Of a stretch of 38,458 nt of DNA, positions 7,826 to 15,499 are shown one piece after another. A program made the position numbers and the translations under genes. The notes under the pieces are model-generated. The model worked only from the letters and a program-made list of their open reading frames with translations, was not told the DNA's origin and did not search any database. Positions within the stretch are counted from its first letter, which is position 1, and each line of letters opens with the position of its first letter. The DNA comes from a bacterium. GTDB lineage: Bacteria > Bdellovibrionota_C > UBA2361 > OMII01. The stretch lies in assembly GCA_017853605.1 (NCBI GenBank), contig JAFMJG010000007.1, positions 1-38,458 on the forward strand. The letters are read 5' to 3'.

Positions 7826-9160
7826 ATGTTTTTCGTCCACAGGAGGGCTTCCCCGGCCTTAGAGGGGGGCACAGCGACAAAAAATTCTCCGGGTCCGGGC
7901 CTGCGCAGGTCAGAGAGCGTCAAGGGGGAGGGGCTGGTTCGCATACGGTGGGCGGCGTTCCTCGCCTACCTGTGCGTGTCTTGCGTCGTAGTGTGGCTAC
8001 TGGGGCTGCCGGCATTCCCTAGCGCAATCGTTGGAGCTCTCTCCGTTGGGGCGCTTTCCAATATCCTGCTCCTCTTCTTCGTGCGGAGGAGCGGGGCCCA
8101 GACGCGCATCTGGTGTGGGGCGGCGCTCTCGTTGGATACCGCTCTCCTTGCTGGATTGCTGTACCTGTACGGCGGATACACGAATCCCTTTAGCATGATG
8201 TTTCTCGTGTATGTGACCCTTGCGGCTTTCTTCCTCAATGCCCGCTGGACGTGGTGGATCTTCTCGCTCTCACTGTCGCTCTTTGTCGCGCTTTTCTTCT
8301 TCCACGTGCCCCTTGAGCAGCTCTCTATGCACGCGATGCACGGCTCTCAAGAGGGCTTCTCGCTGCATCTCCATGGGATGCTTATAGCCTTCGTCGTGAT
8401 CGGCTTCCTGACGTCGTTCTTTGTGGCTCGGCTCGCGCGGGATCTTGAGGAGAGATCAGAGGAGCTCGCCCGGCTGGCCGAGCGAGAGCAGGAGCAGAAG
8501 CGGCTCGCGAGCCTGGCTACTCTAACGGCGGGTGCCGCGCATGAGCTCGCGACCCCGATTGGAACGCTCACGCTGATAGCAGAGGAGCTCCAGCAGGACT
8601 TGGCCCACGAACCCCACCTGCAGGGGGAGCTGGCAGTGATGCAGCAAGAGCTGTTGCGGTGCGAAGAGGTCCTTGGCCGAATGCGCGCCCAGAGCTCCGA
8701 GCTGAGCGGCGAGGCGCCCGTTCGCGCCGCTGTATCTGAGGTCCTTGAGGGGGTGCGAGCGGCCCTTCGGGAGGGTGATGACGTTGAGTTCGGGGTAGAC
8801 GGCCCGAGCGAGGCTGCCGTGAAAACGCTCAAGGGCTCGCTCGTCTCCTCGCTGGCTGCCTTGGTGCGAAATGGCTTGCAGGCTTCGCCGAAGGGGCGCC
8901 CGGTGCGCGTCACTGCCAAGGTGCTGGGTGATGGCGTTGAGTTCGTCGTGCGAGATGAGGGCAGCGGGATGAGCCCTGAGGTGCTGTGCCGGGCGGGGGA
9001 TCCTTTCTTTACGACGAAGGAGCCGGGCAAGGGGCTTGGGCTCGGGTTGTTTCTCGTCAAGAGCTTTGCGTCCCAGGTAGGCGGGCGCTTCTCCGTGCAG
9101 TCCTCGGCGGGTTCGGGAACGAAAGCTAGCCTCTTCGTTCCCCAGGAGGTGGCCGCATGA
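7826..9160 (+). CDS. regB: RegB/PrrB-type redox-sensing histidine kinase
   Basis: A membrane sensor kinase of 444 aa. Hydrophobic helices fill about residues 40-200. Between them is GGYTNPF (116-122), matching the quinone-binding GGxxNPF signature of RegB. The phosphoacceptor box is TAGAAHELATPIGTL with His239, very close to the family's AAAHELGTPL. Cys279 in LLRCEEVLGRM matches the conserved redox-active cysteine of RegB. The ATPase domain has N349, the G1 box DEGSG (377-381) and GKGLGLGLF. The ATGA overlap with the response regulator gene shows translational coupling. RegB autophosphorylates at low redox potential and phosphorylates RegA. The first about 37 residues are poorly conserved, so the start is uncertain. 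No SenC gene lies between the pair, unlike in many alphaproteobacteria. Confidence 0.9.
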   Translation: MFFVHRRASPALEGGTATKNSPGPGLRRSESVKGEGLVRIRWAAFLAYLCVSCVVVWLLGLPAFPSAIVGALSVGALSNILLLFFVRRSGAQTRIWCGAALSLDTALLAGLLYLYGGYTNPFSMMFLVYVTLAAFFLNARWTWWIFSLSLSLFVALFFFHVPLEQLSMHAMHGSQEGFSLHLHGMLIAFVVIGFLTSFFVARLARDLEERSEELARLAEREQEQKRLASLATLTAGAAHELATPIGTLTLIAEELQQDLAHEPHLQGELAVMQQELLRCEEVLGRMRAQSSELSGEAPVRAAVSEVLEGVRAALREGDDVEFGVDGPSEAAVKTLKGSLVSSLAALVRNGLQASPKGRPVRVTAKVLGDGVEFVVRDEGSGMSPEVLCRAGDPFFTTKEPGKGLGLGLFLVKSFASQVGGRFSVQSSAGSGTKASLFVPQEVAA

Positions 9161-9687
9161 GGGCCGGACCGGGCTTCTCTAAGGTGCTTGTGTGTGACGA
9201 TGACCGGGCATTCCGGCAGCGGCTTGCGCGCTCCCTGCGCAGCGCAGGCTACACGGTATTTGAGGCGGAGGACGCGACGAGCGGGCTTGAGACCGCTCTG
9301 GAGTACCGGCCTGATGGGATTCTCGTTGACATGCGCATGCCGGGAGAGAGCGGCCTTTGGCTGCTTCCTAAACTTCGTGCATCCCTCCCGGAGAGCAGGA
9401 TCGTCGTCCTGACAGGCTTCGGAAGCATATCAACAGCGCTCGAGGCGGTTCGCCTTGGCGCGACCCACTTTGTCACGAAGCCTGCCAAGCTTGAGGCTAT
9501 CCTGGCGGCGTTCTTCCCGGAGCGCCAGGCTGCGCCGTCTCACGAAGCCCAGCTCCCCTCGCTGGCAGAGGTGGAGTCGGAGTACGTCAATCGGGTTCTC
9601 ACCGAGCACGACGGCAACGTGTCCCAAGCGGCCAAGGTGCTTGGGGTGCACCGCCGCAGCCTGCAGCGTAGGTTGCGGCGCGATTAA
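9157..9687 (+). CDS. regA: RegA/PrrA-type response regulator
   Basis: A 176-aa DNA-binding response regulator and partner of the preceding kinase (4-nt overlap). The receiver domain spans residues 8-118: acidic pocket D14-D16, phosphoacceptor D58 in LVDMRMPG, T85 and K108. A short linker leads to a Fis-type helix-turn-helix at about 140-176, where EHDGNVSQAAKVLGVHRRSL is almost the RegA signature (HDGNxSxAAxxLGxHRRxLQR). Orthologues control respiration, carbon fixation, nitrogen fixation and hydrogenase genes in response to redox. A GC-rich inverted sequence (GGGGC-AGC-GCCCC) follows the stop codon. Targets are not evident within this window. Confidence 0.93.
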   Translation: MRAGPGFSKVLVCDDDRAFRQRLARSLRSAGYTVFEAEDATSGLETALEYRPDGILVDMRMPGESGLWLLPKLRASLPESRIVVLTGFGSISTALEAVRLGATHFVTKPAKLEAILAAFFPERQAAPSHEAQLPSLAEVESEYVNRVLTEHDGNVSQAAKVLGVHRRSLQRRLRRD

Positions 9688-9886
9688 GGGGCAGCGCCCC
9701 TGCTCCCCGATGCATGAGGGGCCTCATTCCTGTTCCAACGGTATCGCCGTACTCAATGAGCCTCGAGGGGAGCAGGATTTTTGGCGCCGGAGCTGCGCAG
9801 GAATCCGGGAAGCCTTTCCCGGTGTGGCACCTTGGTGGGGCAGCGGGACGGCTGCCTGCTAGCGCCGCCATGCCCTGCTTCCCCAA

Positions 9887-9912
9887 GAGACACGGCGCAT
9901 CGCCGCTGTCTC
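9887..9912 (+). promoter_or_regulatory. Stable hairpin upstream of the exported-protein gene
   Basis: GAGACA (9887-9892) and TGTCTC (9907-9912) enclose CGGCG-CAT-CGCCG, an 11-bp stem with one bulged C. TTCCC/GGGAA flanks extend it. It lies in the 263-bp gap between regA and GTG 9951, where I see no ORF with its own ribosome site. It could be a regA terminator or a 5' leader structure. Confidence 0.55.
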
Positions 9913-9950
9913 AGGGAAAACAACAGACCGCAAACGTAAGGGAGAACACT

Positions 9951-11327
9951 GTGAGAAGAGGAATAACAACACGTGCGCGTGCCCTGTGTGCTGCGCTTGG
10001 ACTGGCTACAGCTGTGTCTGTGGCGATAGAGGCGGGAGCGCAGGAGACCGGCTCCCCCGAGGGCCAGCTCACCACAGTATACCGTGAAACCTTCGGATTC
10101 TGCACCGACACGATCGGCGCAGCAGCGGCCCGGGAGGCCAACTGGTGGGGCTTCGTAACCGGGCAAGCAGTGATGAAGTTCAGCAACCTCAAGGTGTTCT
10201 CGTACGGCAGCCGCGCCATTGGCGGCGCGGTCAACAGCGGCCCGATCGGGCTGTCACAGGGCTACGGGTTCTGGTTCCGGCCGACGCTCGGCCTGACGGT
10301 ATTCACCCAGGAGTATCCCTTCGACGCATCATTGCTGCGCGACCCCACCACCGTGGTCGAGTTCGAGCAGCGCCTGAGCGGGATCAATGAGCTCTTAGAG
10401 CCTAACAGGTCGCACCTTGCCTTCCTGGTCGACTCGACGTGGTACATCTCTGCTGAGTCTGCCGCCCAGGCGAAGATCGTCTCGTGGGAGGCGGTGGCGA
10501 TGAAGCCAGCATCGCTGTCTTGGGGCGCGGTGCCCTCGGTCGAGGGGGTCGGCCCGGCAGCGCCGGCGGCATTCGATGCCGTGCTCCCAGATGCGGGCAC
10601 GGTGCGGGCGTTCGGAATATTTCTGGCTGAGGTGAACGGCCGGGTGCGTATCGACAACTTCTCGATTCGCTCCGAAAACCCTCCGGGAGGAGCTGCCCAG
10701 TATATGGCTGTAGAGCCGGGGATCGCCGCATGCCCAGAGGGCAGCCCCGACCGTACGGGAATGGCGACCCCGCAGCCGACCCCGAATCCGGACGAGAACG
10801 ACGGCACGCCCGATCAGGGCACGCCCGAGACCGATCCATCGCCGACACCAACACCCGCGCCGCTCACCTACTCGCTCTGTCCTGCGGCTCAGCAGGGGGG
10901 AGGAAAGCAGGTGCAGCTCTCGCGCAGCGCCCTACCGGGCATGCTCAAGCCGATCGGCAAGACCCTCGTCAAGGACCTGCGCGATCGGGCTATCTTGGCC
11001 CTGTTTGCTGGGCGAAAGATGCCGATTGGCGCGCTCGTGAATGTGCTGGTCGGTGACTATGACAGGAGTGGAGGCACCCTTGCGGTGAAGAAAAAAGGCA
11101 AGGGGGGCCCCGTCACGCTTCGGCTTACGGCATCGGCCCGCAAGGCGCTCGATACGTACCTTGCTGCCCTAGGCGCTGTCGCACCGGGGGCTCCTCTCTT
11201 CGTGAGGTCCAAGGCGCGCAGCACTGAGGTCGATTCTGCGGCCGCCGCCTGCTTGCCCGAGGTAGCGTCAATGGTCAGGCGACGGGCAAGCAAGGCGAAG
11301 ATGCCCCTCTCGTCCCTGATCTTCTGA
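9951..11327 (+). CDS. Exported protein with a tyrosine-recombinase-like C-terminal fragment
   Basis: A 458-aa exported protein. GTG 9951 is chosen because AAGGGAGA lies just upstream and a good signal peptide follows (RARALCAALGLATAVSVAI, cut after about AGA-Q). The frame is open back to 9714 without signal-like sequence. Residues of about 30-250 form a beta-rich, jelly-roll-like domain I cannot name. A Pro/Thr/Asp linker (about 265-305) follows. The last about 118 residues (341-458) align by eye with the first half of a XerC/XerD-type catalytic domain: LRDRAILALF, then GDYDRSGGTLAVKKKGKGG, and LTASARKALDTYLAALG...PGAPLF. The conserved catalytic Arg is missing, and the protein stops before the His-x-x-Arg and Tyr motifs. 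It is therefore not an active recombinase. Confidence 0.7.
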   Translation: MRRGITTRARALCAALGLATAVSVAIEAGAQETGSPEGQLTTVYRETFGFCTDTIGAAAAREANWWGFVTGQAVMKFSNLKVFSYGSRAIGGAVNSGPIGLSQGYGFWFRPTLGLTVFTQEYPFDASLLRDPTTVVEFEQRLSGINELLEPNRSHLAFLVDSTWYISAESAAQAKIVSWEAVAMKPASLSWGAVPSVEGVGPAAPAAFDAVLPDAGTVRAFGIFLAEVNGRVRIDNFSIRSENPPGGAAQYMAVEPGIAACPEGSPDRTGMATPQPTPNPDENDGTPDQGTPETDPSPTPTPAPLTYSLCPAAQQGGGKQVQLSRSALPGMLKPIGKTLVKDLRDRAILALFAGRKMPIGALVNVLVGDYDRSGGTLAVKKKGKGGPVTLRLTASARKALDTYLAALGAVAPGAPLFVRSKARSTEVDSAAAACLPEVASMVRRRASKAKMPLSSLIF

Positions 11328-11342
11328 CGGCTGGGACTAGCC

Positions 11343-11368
11343 GCTTGGGCACTCCTGCCTGCCCAAGC
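11343..11368 (+). terminator. T-less terminator hairpin
   Basis: GCTTGGGCA (11343-11351) pairs with TGCCCAAGC (11360-11368), a perfect 9-bp stem with an 8-nt loop, 15 bases after the stop of the exported protein gene. No T-tract follows. Confidence 0.55.
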
Positions 11369-11407
11369 TGTGCTAGCGCCTGCGCCGCGCGTTTTGGGCG
11401 GAGACGG

Positions 11408-11442
11408 GGAGACGGCCCCTAGAGTATCATGGGGCCGTCTCT
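11408..11442 (+). promoter_or_regulatory. Hairpin ending exactly at the P-type ATPase start codon
   Basis: GAGACGGCCCC (11409-11419) pairs with GGGGCCGTCTC (11431-11441), an 11-bp perfect stem extended by a G-T pair at 11408/11442. The loop is 11 nt and contains TATCAT. ATG 11443 follows the last stem base directly and there is no Shine-Dalgarno in between. It matches the 635-665 hairpin in loop length, position and TCTCT|ATG junction. Confidence 0.65.
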
Positions 11443-13272
11443 ATGAAGTACCTCAATCCAGCGATTGCAATCGCCGCATGCTTCGCCATTCTGCTCAGCC
11501 TTGTCTTGGCGCATTGGGCGGGGGCCTCAGCTCGCGTGTCGGACCTTCCCCTCCTCGCTGTTATAGCGGCAGGAGGCGGTGCGCTGGTCGTAAGGCTTGT
11601 TATCGGCCTCTTCCGGGGCGAGTTCGGCTCTGATCTGCTTGCCGGCATCTCAATTATTGCGTCGCTGCCCCTCGGCGAGTACATGGCCGGGACGATCGTG
11701 GTCCTGATGCTCTCGGGCGGATCCGCCTTGGAGGATTTCGCGATGCGGAAAGCCTCCTCGGTGCTCGATGCGCTCGCGCGCCGGATGCCCTCTGTTGCCC
11801 ACCGCCGTGAGGGGCTTGGCATGGTTGATGTGACGGTTAATGCGATTAAGCCGGGCGACGAGCTGGTGGTGCTGCCGCATGAGCTCTGCCCCGTTGATGG
11901 GGTTGTCCTTGAGGGCCACAGCTCAATGGACGAGTCGTACCTGACCGGCGAGCCGTACCGGCTGTCAAAGATCGCTGGAGCTTCCGTGATCTCCGGGGCG
12001 ATTAACGGCGACGGGGCTCTCGTGATCCGGGCGACGCATGAAGCGCGCGACTCCCGCTACTCGAAGATCATGAATGTCATGGAGGTGTCCCGCCAGCGGC
12101 GGCCTCGCTTGCGCAGGCTGGCCGATCGCCTAGGCGCCTGCTACACGCCGCTGGCTGTCTGCATCGCGGTTGCGGCATGGGCCTCCTTCTCCTCGCCGGA
12201 GCGCTTTCTGGCGGTGCTCGTTGTCGCCACCCCATGCCCTCTGATTATCGCCATACCGGTGGCGATAATCGGGGCGATTTCGTGGTGTGCGAAGCGCGGA
12301 ATCATCATCAAGGACCCGATCGCCCTTGAGCGGGCGCGAGGCTGCCGGGTTCTCATCACTGACAAGACGGGGACCCTCACGGTGGGCCAGCCGGTGCTCG
12401 TGTCGGTTGAAACAGAGGGAATTTCTGAGCAGGAGGCGCTCCAGTTTGCAGCGAGCCTTGAGCAGTACTCGAAGCATCCGCTCGCGGAGGCCGTGCTCGA
12501 AGGTGCAGCGCGTCGCCAGATTGTGCCCGCTGATGCCTCAGAGGTAAGTGAGCGGCCGGGGGAGGGCCTCACTGGGGTAGTGCGGGGACGGCGTGTGCGG
12601 ATAACAGGCAGGCGCCTCTTGTCACCAGCCGAGACGGAGCGCTTCCCGCGCGCTGCAGCTGGGCTTGAGTGCATCGTGCTTGTGGATCAGGCGCCCGTTG
12701 CAGTGCTTAGGTTTCTGGATGAGGCCCGGCCGGAGAGCTCAGACTTCGTGTCCCACCTTGGCAGGCATCACGGCTTCGAGGAGGTCGTGCTGCTCTCTGG
12801 CGACAGGGATGAGGAGGTGCGGTACCTCGCGCAGCAGCTCAAGATCGCCAAGGTCTTCTCTGGCAGGTCCCCTGAGGAGAAGGTGGCGATCGTTCGGGCA
12901 GAGACAGAGAAGCGCCCGACGCTGTACCTCGGTGATGGAATCAACGATGCTCCTGCCCTCATGGCAGCGACGGTGGGCGTGGCCTTCGGGCCCCGCAGCG
13001 ACATAACATCAGAGGCAGCCGGGGCCGTGATCCTTGAGCCGTCGCTGCGCAAGGTAGACCAGTTTTTGCACATCAGCAGCCACATGCGCCGAGTTGCTCT
13101 TGAGAGCGCGGTTGGCGGCATGGCGCTAAGCGTCGTGGGGATGGGGTTTGCAGCAGCCGGCTTCCTAAGCCCAGTGTATGGGGCGCTGCTGCAGGAGGCG
13201 ATTGACCTCTTCGCGGTGCTAAACGCGCTGAGGGCATCATCCCTCGGCCGGCTTCAGAGCAACCACATCTAG
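11443..13272 (+). CDS. P1B-type heavy-metal transporting ATPase (TPCP type)
   Basis: An inner-membrane metal-efflux ATPase of 609 aa. Actuator motif TGE is at 168-170. The metal-binding transmembrane motif is T263-P-C-P266, the phosphorylated aspartate D307 sits in DKTGT, the nucleotide-domain HP is at H345-P346, and the hinge GDGIND is at 497-502. TPCP rather than CPC or SPC matches the group usually called P1B-5, whose studied members export Ni(II) or Fe(II); the metal here is inferred. There is no N-terminal CxxC metal-binding domain and no C-terminal hemerythrin domain. The start MKYLNPAIAIAA has no ribosome site and abuts a stem-loop. No metalloregulator lies adjacent. Confidence 0.88.
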   Translation: MKYLNPAIAIAACFAILLSLVLAHWAGASARVSDLPLLAVIAAGGGALVVRLVIGLFRGEFGSDLLAGISIIASLPLGEYMAGTIVVLMLSGGSALEDFAMRKASSVLDALARRMPSVAHRREGLGMVDVTVNAIKPGDELVVLPHELCPVDGVVLEGHSSMDESYLTGEPYRLSKIAGASVISGAINGDGALVIRATHEARDSRYSKIMNVMEVSRQRRPRLRRLADRLGACYTPLAVCIAVAAWASFSSPERFLAVLVVATPCPLIIAIPVAIIGAISWCAKRGIIIKDPIALERARGCRVLITDKTGTLTVGQPVLVSVETEGISEQEALQFAASLEQYSKHPLAEAVLEGAARRQIVPADASEVSERPGEGLTGVVRGRRVRITGRRLLSPAETERFPRAAAGLECIVLVDQAPVAVLRFLDEARPESSDFVSHLGRHHGFEEVVLLSGDRDEEVRYLAQQLKIAKVFSGRSPEEKVAIVRAETEKRPTLYLGDGINDAPALMAATVGVAFGPRSDITSEAAGAVILEPSLRKVDQFLHISSHMRRVALESAVGGMALSVVGMGFAAAGFLSPVYGALLQEAIDLFAVLNALRASSLGRLQSNHI

Positions 13273-13411
13273 CGCTGGCCGTGGTCCCCGAGGCCGAGCA
13301 GCGAGCGCCCTGGAACGAAGCTGCTGGTACGACACTTGAACGCCTCACTCCGGAGGCCCAGTTGGCGTGTGTAGCTCACAGCCGGCCCAGCCAGCACCCC
13401 GGGGGAGAACT

Positions 13412-14857
13412 ATGAAGAGATTGATTGCAACATTAGCTATTTACGCCCTCTCAAGTGGTCTCGCTGAGGCGCAGGTTCCAACCGATTTTGATGAGGACGG
13501 GATCTCTGATCTGACACAATTCTCGCTCACAGGTGACAGCCTTTTGACATGGTCAGCGGAGCTCTCCTCCACCGAGCAGGTTAGCGACCTTGGAACGTTT
13601 GGCGCAGAGGGCAGCTTTCCGGTGCTCGCCCGGTGGTCTGGTGACAAGCCCATACTAGGTGTGGTTGTGCCGAACATCGCCGCAGGGACCCTCGTCTGGC
13701 GGGCCAAGTTAGCTGACGCATCGGTTGAGAGGACCTTCGGGCGTGATGGCGACCTCGTTGTTTCGGGTGGCGACTTTAACGGGGATGGAAAGGACGATGC
13801 GGCCGTGGTCCGGCTGGTCAACGGCAAGGCGGAGTGGGAGATCTCGTACGACCTGTTCGATGCTGCCGAGGGCGCCGCAACCGTCACTTCGGTCTCATTC
13901 GGCAAGACCGGGGACCGCGTGTTCTTTGCGCGTCCTGATGGTGGCAAGGCGGATTGGGCTGGGGTGATCGGGCTCGGCCGCGCGGGCCGCTCCGTTGCCC
14001 GCATGAAGAACCTCGTTACCGGAGAGGTGAAGCAGTTCGCGCGGCTGCCGAAGTTCGCCTCAGTTGGGCTTCGGCCGCGGCCCTTTGCGGTCCCTCAGGA
14101 GGGCGCACCTGATCTCCTGGGCTTTGAGATAGCCAGCGACAGCAGCACTACGGTGAAGGTGTACTCCCTGTCGGGAAGCTTTGTGGGCTCCAAGCGATTT
14201 AAGGGCGCTGGACAGAGCCTCGTCGGGGACTTTGACGAGGCTGGGGGATACGAGGTGGCTTTTCAGGGGAAGGAGGAGAGCGCCGTTTTCAACCCCGTGT
14301 CGGGTGAGTCTTGGGACTCTGGCTACCTCGGCGGCACTGGGATTGATGAAACGAACCTCTTTACGGTGCTCTCCGCAACGCCAACACCAACTGACAACAA
14401 CAACGATGACGATTCGGGCAGCGGCGGTGGCGGAAGTGGGGGTGGCGGGGGGGGAAGCGGCGGCAGTGGGGCTCCAGCCGGCTGCACTGCAGTCGCCCCC
14501 TGGCCCAGCACGCACATCTACAAGACCGTCGGCTCAGACCACTTCACAGACATCCGCAGGAACACCATCGGGGTTATTCTCAAGGTGGGCGCCAGGGGGC
14601 CCTTCCCAGGATGCATTTCTGCCATCGACAAGAACGGCCGCTCGCTCGCTGCCCTGGGCCTTTACCAAGTTGGCGCAGGCTGGGCAGCGCGCTACTACGC
14701 GGGCGTTGGATGTGGGGCCAGCACCCCCCTCAATGGCTCAAGCGTCGCTGATGCGGCACGCCGCAGCTCCCGGAGCACCTCGATCTACCTGAAGTTCGAT
14801 CGGACATGCTACGGGCCGATAGAGGCTAACACCTGCCGAAACAGCTCCTCTTGCTAA
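13412..14857 (+). CDS. Secreted protein with FG-GAP/VCBS-like motifs and Gly-rich linker
   Basis: A 481-aa exported protein. GGGGGAG precedes ATG 13412 and a signal peptide ends about AEA-Q (20/21). DFDEDGISDLTQF (25-37), GDFNGDGKDDAAVV (about 119-132) and GDFDEAGGYEV (about 271-281) are calcium-loop motifs typical of FG-GAP or VCBS beta-propeller repeats, so an integrin-alpha-like propeller is likely. A Gly/Ser linker (about 335-355) separates it from a C-terminal Cys-containing domain of about 125 residues (SDHFTDIRRNTIGVILKVG...) that I do not recognise. It is probably cell-surface or extracellular. Like the 9951 gene, it joins an ordinary secreted module to an unusual C-terminal one. Confidence 0.75.
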   Translation: MKRLIATLAIYALSSGLAEAQVPTDFDEDGISDLTQFSLTGDSLLTWSAELSSTEQVSDLGTFGAEGSFPVLARWSGDKPILGVVVPNIAAGTLVWRAKLADASVERTFGRDGDLVVSGGDFNGDGKDDAAVVRLVNGKAEWEISYDLFDAAEGAATVTSVSFGKTGDRVFFARPDGGKADWAGVIGLGRAGRSVARMKNLVTGEVKQFARLPKFASVGLRPRPFAVPQEGAPDLLGFEIASDSSTTVKVYSLSGSFVGSKRFKGAGQSLVGDFDEAGGYEVAFQGKEESAVFNPVSGESWDSGYLGGTGIDETNLFTVLSATPTPTDNNNDDDSGSGGGGSGGGGGGSGGSGAPAGCTAVAPWPSTHIYKTVGSDHFTDIRRNTIGVILKVGARGPFPGCISAIDKNGRSLAALGLYQVGAGWAARYYAGVGCGASTPLNGSSVADAARRSSRSTSIYLKFDRTCYGPIEANTCRNSSSC

Positions 14858-14906
14858 GGCACCCCTGCGAGCTCCTCGGAGCTAGGTAAACGGAGTAGGG
14901 GCGCCT
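14857..14906 (+). terminator. Imperfect terminator-like stem after the FG-GAP gene
   Basis: AGGC-A-CCCCT (14857-14866) pairs with AGGGG-C-GCCT (14897-14906) with one internal A-C mismatch. AGCTCC/GGAGCT nests inside (14870-14882). There is no T-tract. The remainder of the gap to 15087 holds no convincing ORF. Confidence 0.4.
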
Positions 14907-15086
14907 AGGCAAATACAGCACCGCGCCGTTAAGCCGCGATTTCTTGCCGCAGGCAACAGGGGTTTTGCCCTTGCCTTCGTGGCTGCCAGCTGTGCAGCCG
15001 AGTGCCCCAGTCCGCAGAGCCAAAAGAGGCGCAGCTTCTTGAGTCTATCTCCCTCCGCGCCGATCAACCCTATAGAGGTTGTGGAC

Positions 15087-15470
15087 ATGAGCGGATGCTA
15101 CCGGTGTGGACTCCCGGAAGGGAGCGAGGCGAGGCTCTGTGAGACCTGCTACAGGCAGCGTTTTTATCGCGGGCAGCTCGTGGCCGATACGCCGTGCGGG
15201 CAGCCAGCAGGGGGCATAGAGCTCTCGCCACGGGCCCAAACGATCGTACTGGGAGGGGGGGCGCTCATGTACCTCGGTATTATCGGATTCGCGATGCTCT
15301 CTCTTGCCCACCAATCGGGAGTGACAGCGGCCTCTGCCCCATATGAGTTCTACTCATCGGGCGAGGGAACGGCTATCGTTGGCCGAACGGAGGCAGTCCT
15401 TCATGTGCCTGCGCCACAACGCGGGCCGGCGCTCCACGCTGGGGGTGATGGCAGCGGCGCGCACGGGTAG
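15087..15470 (+). CDS. Small zinc-ribbon-like single-span membrane protein
   Basis: 127 aa. C4-x2-C7 and C18-x2-C21 (SGCYRCGLPEG...LCETCYRQRF) form a four-cysteine zinc-ribbon-like knuckle at the extreme N-terminus. One strongly hydrophobic segment (about 51-73, IVLGGGALMYLGIIGFAML) follows and a polar, low-complexity tail ends the protein. The zinc ribbon would face the cytoplasm if the N-terminus is inside. ATG 15087 is preferred over upstream in-frame starts because AGAGG lies nine bases before it. It ends about 30 bp before the threonine dehydratase-type gene on the same strand, so the two are probably co-transcribed. Function unknown. Confidence 0.6.
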   Translation: MSGCYRCGLPEGSEARLCETCYRQRFYRGQLVADTPCGQPAGGIELSPRAQTIVLGGGALMYLGIIGFAMLSLAHQSGVTAASAPYEFYSSGEGTAIVGRTEAVLHVPAPQRGPALHAGGDGSGAHG

Positions 15471-15499
15471 CGCGGAAGCTGGCCAGGGATCGAGTGGCT

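Noticed and set aside
9714-9950. A longer in-frame start for the exported recombinase-like protein.
   Set aside because: The extra 79 codons carry no signal peptide or domain; GTG 9951 has a ribosome site and a proper signal peptide after it.
11328-11442. Continuation of the recombinase domain in another frame, which would make the exported gene a frameshifted recombinase.
   Set aside because: No HxxR or catalytic Tyr motif can be read in any frame downstream, and a hairpin follows the stop codon.
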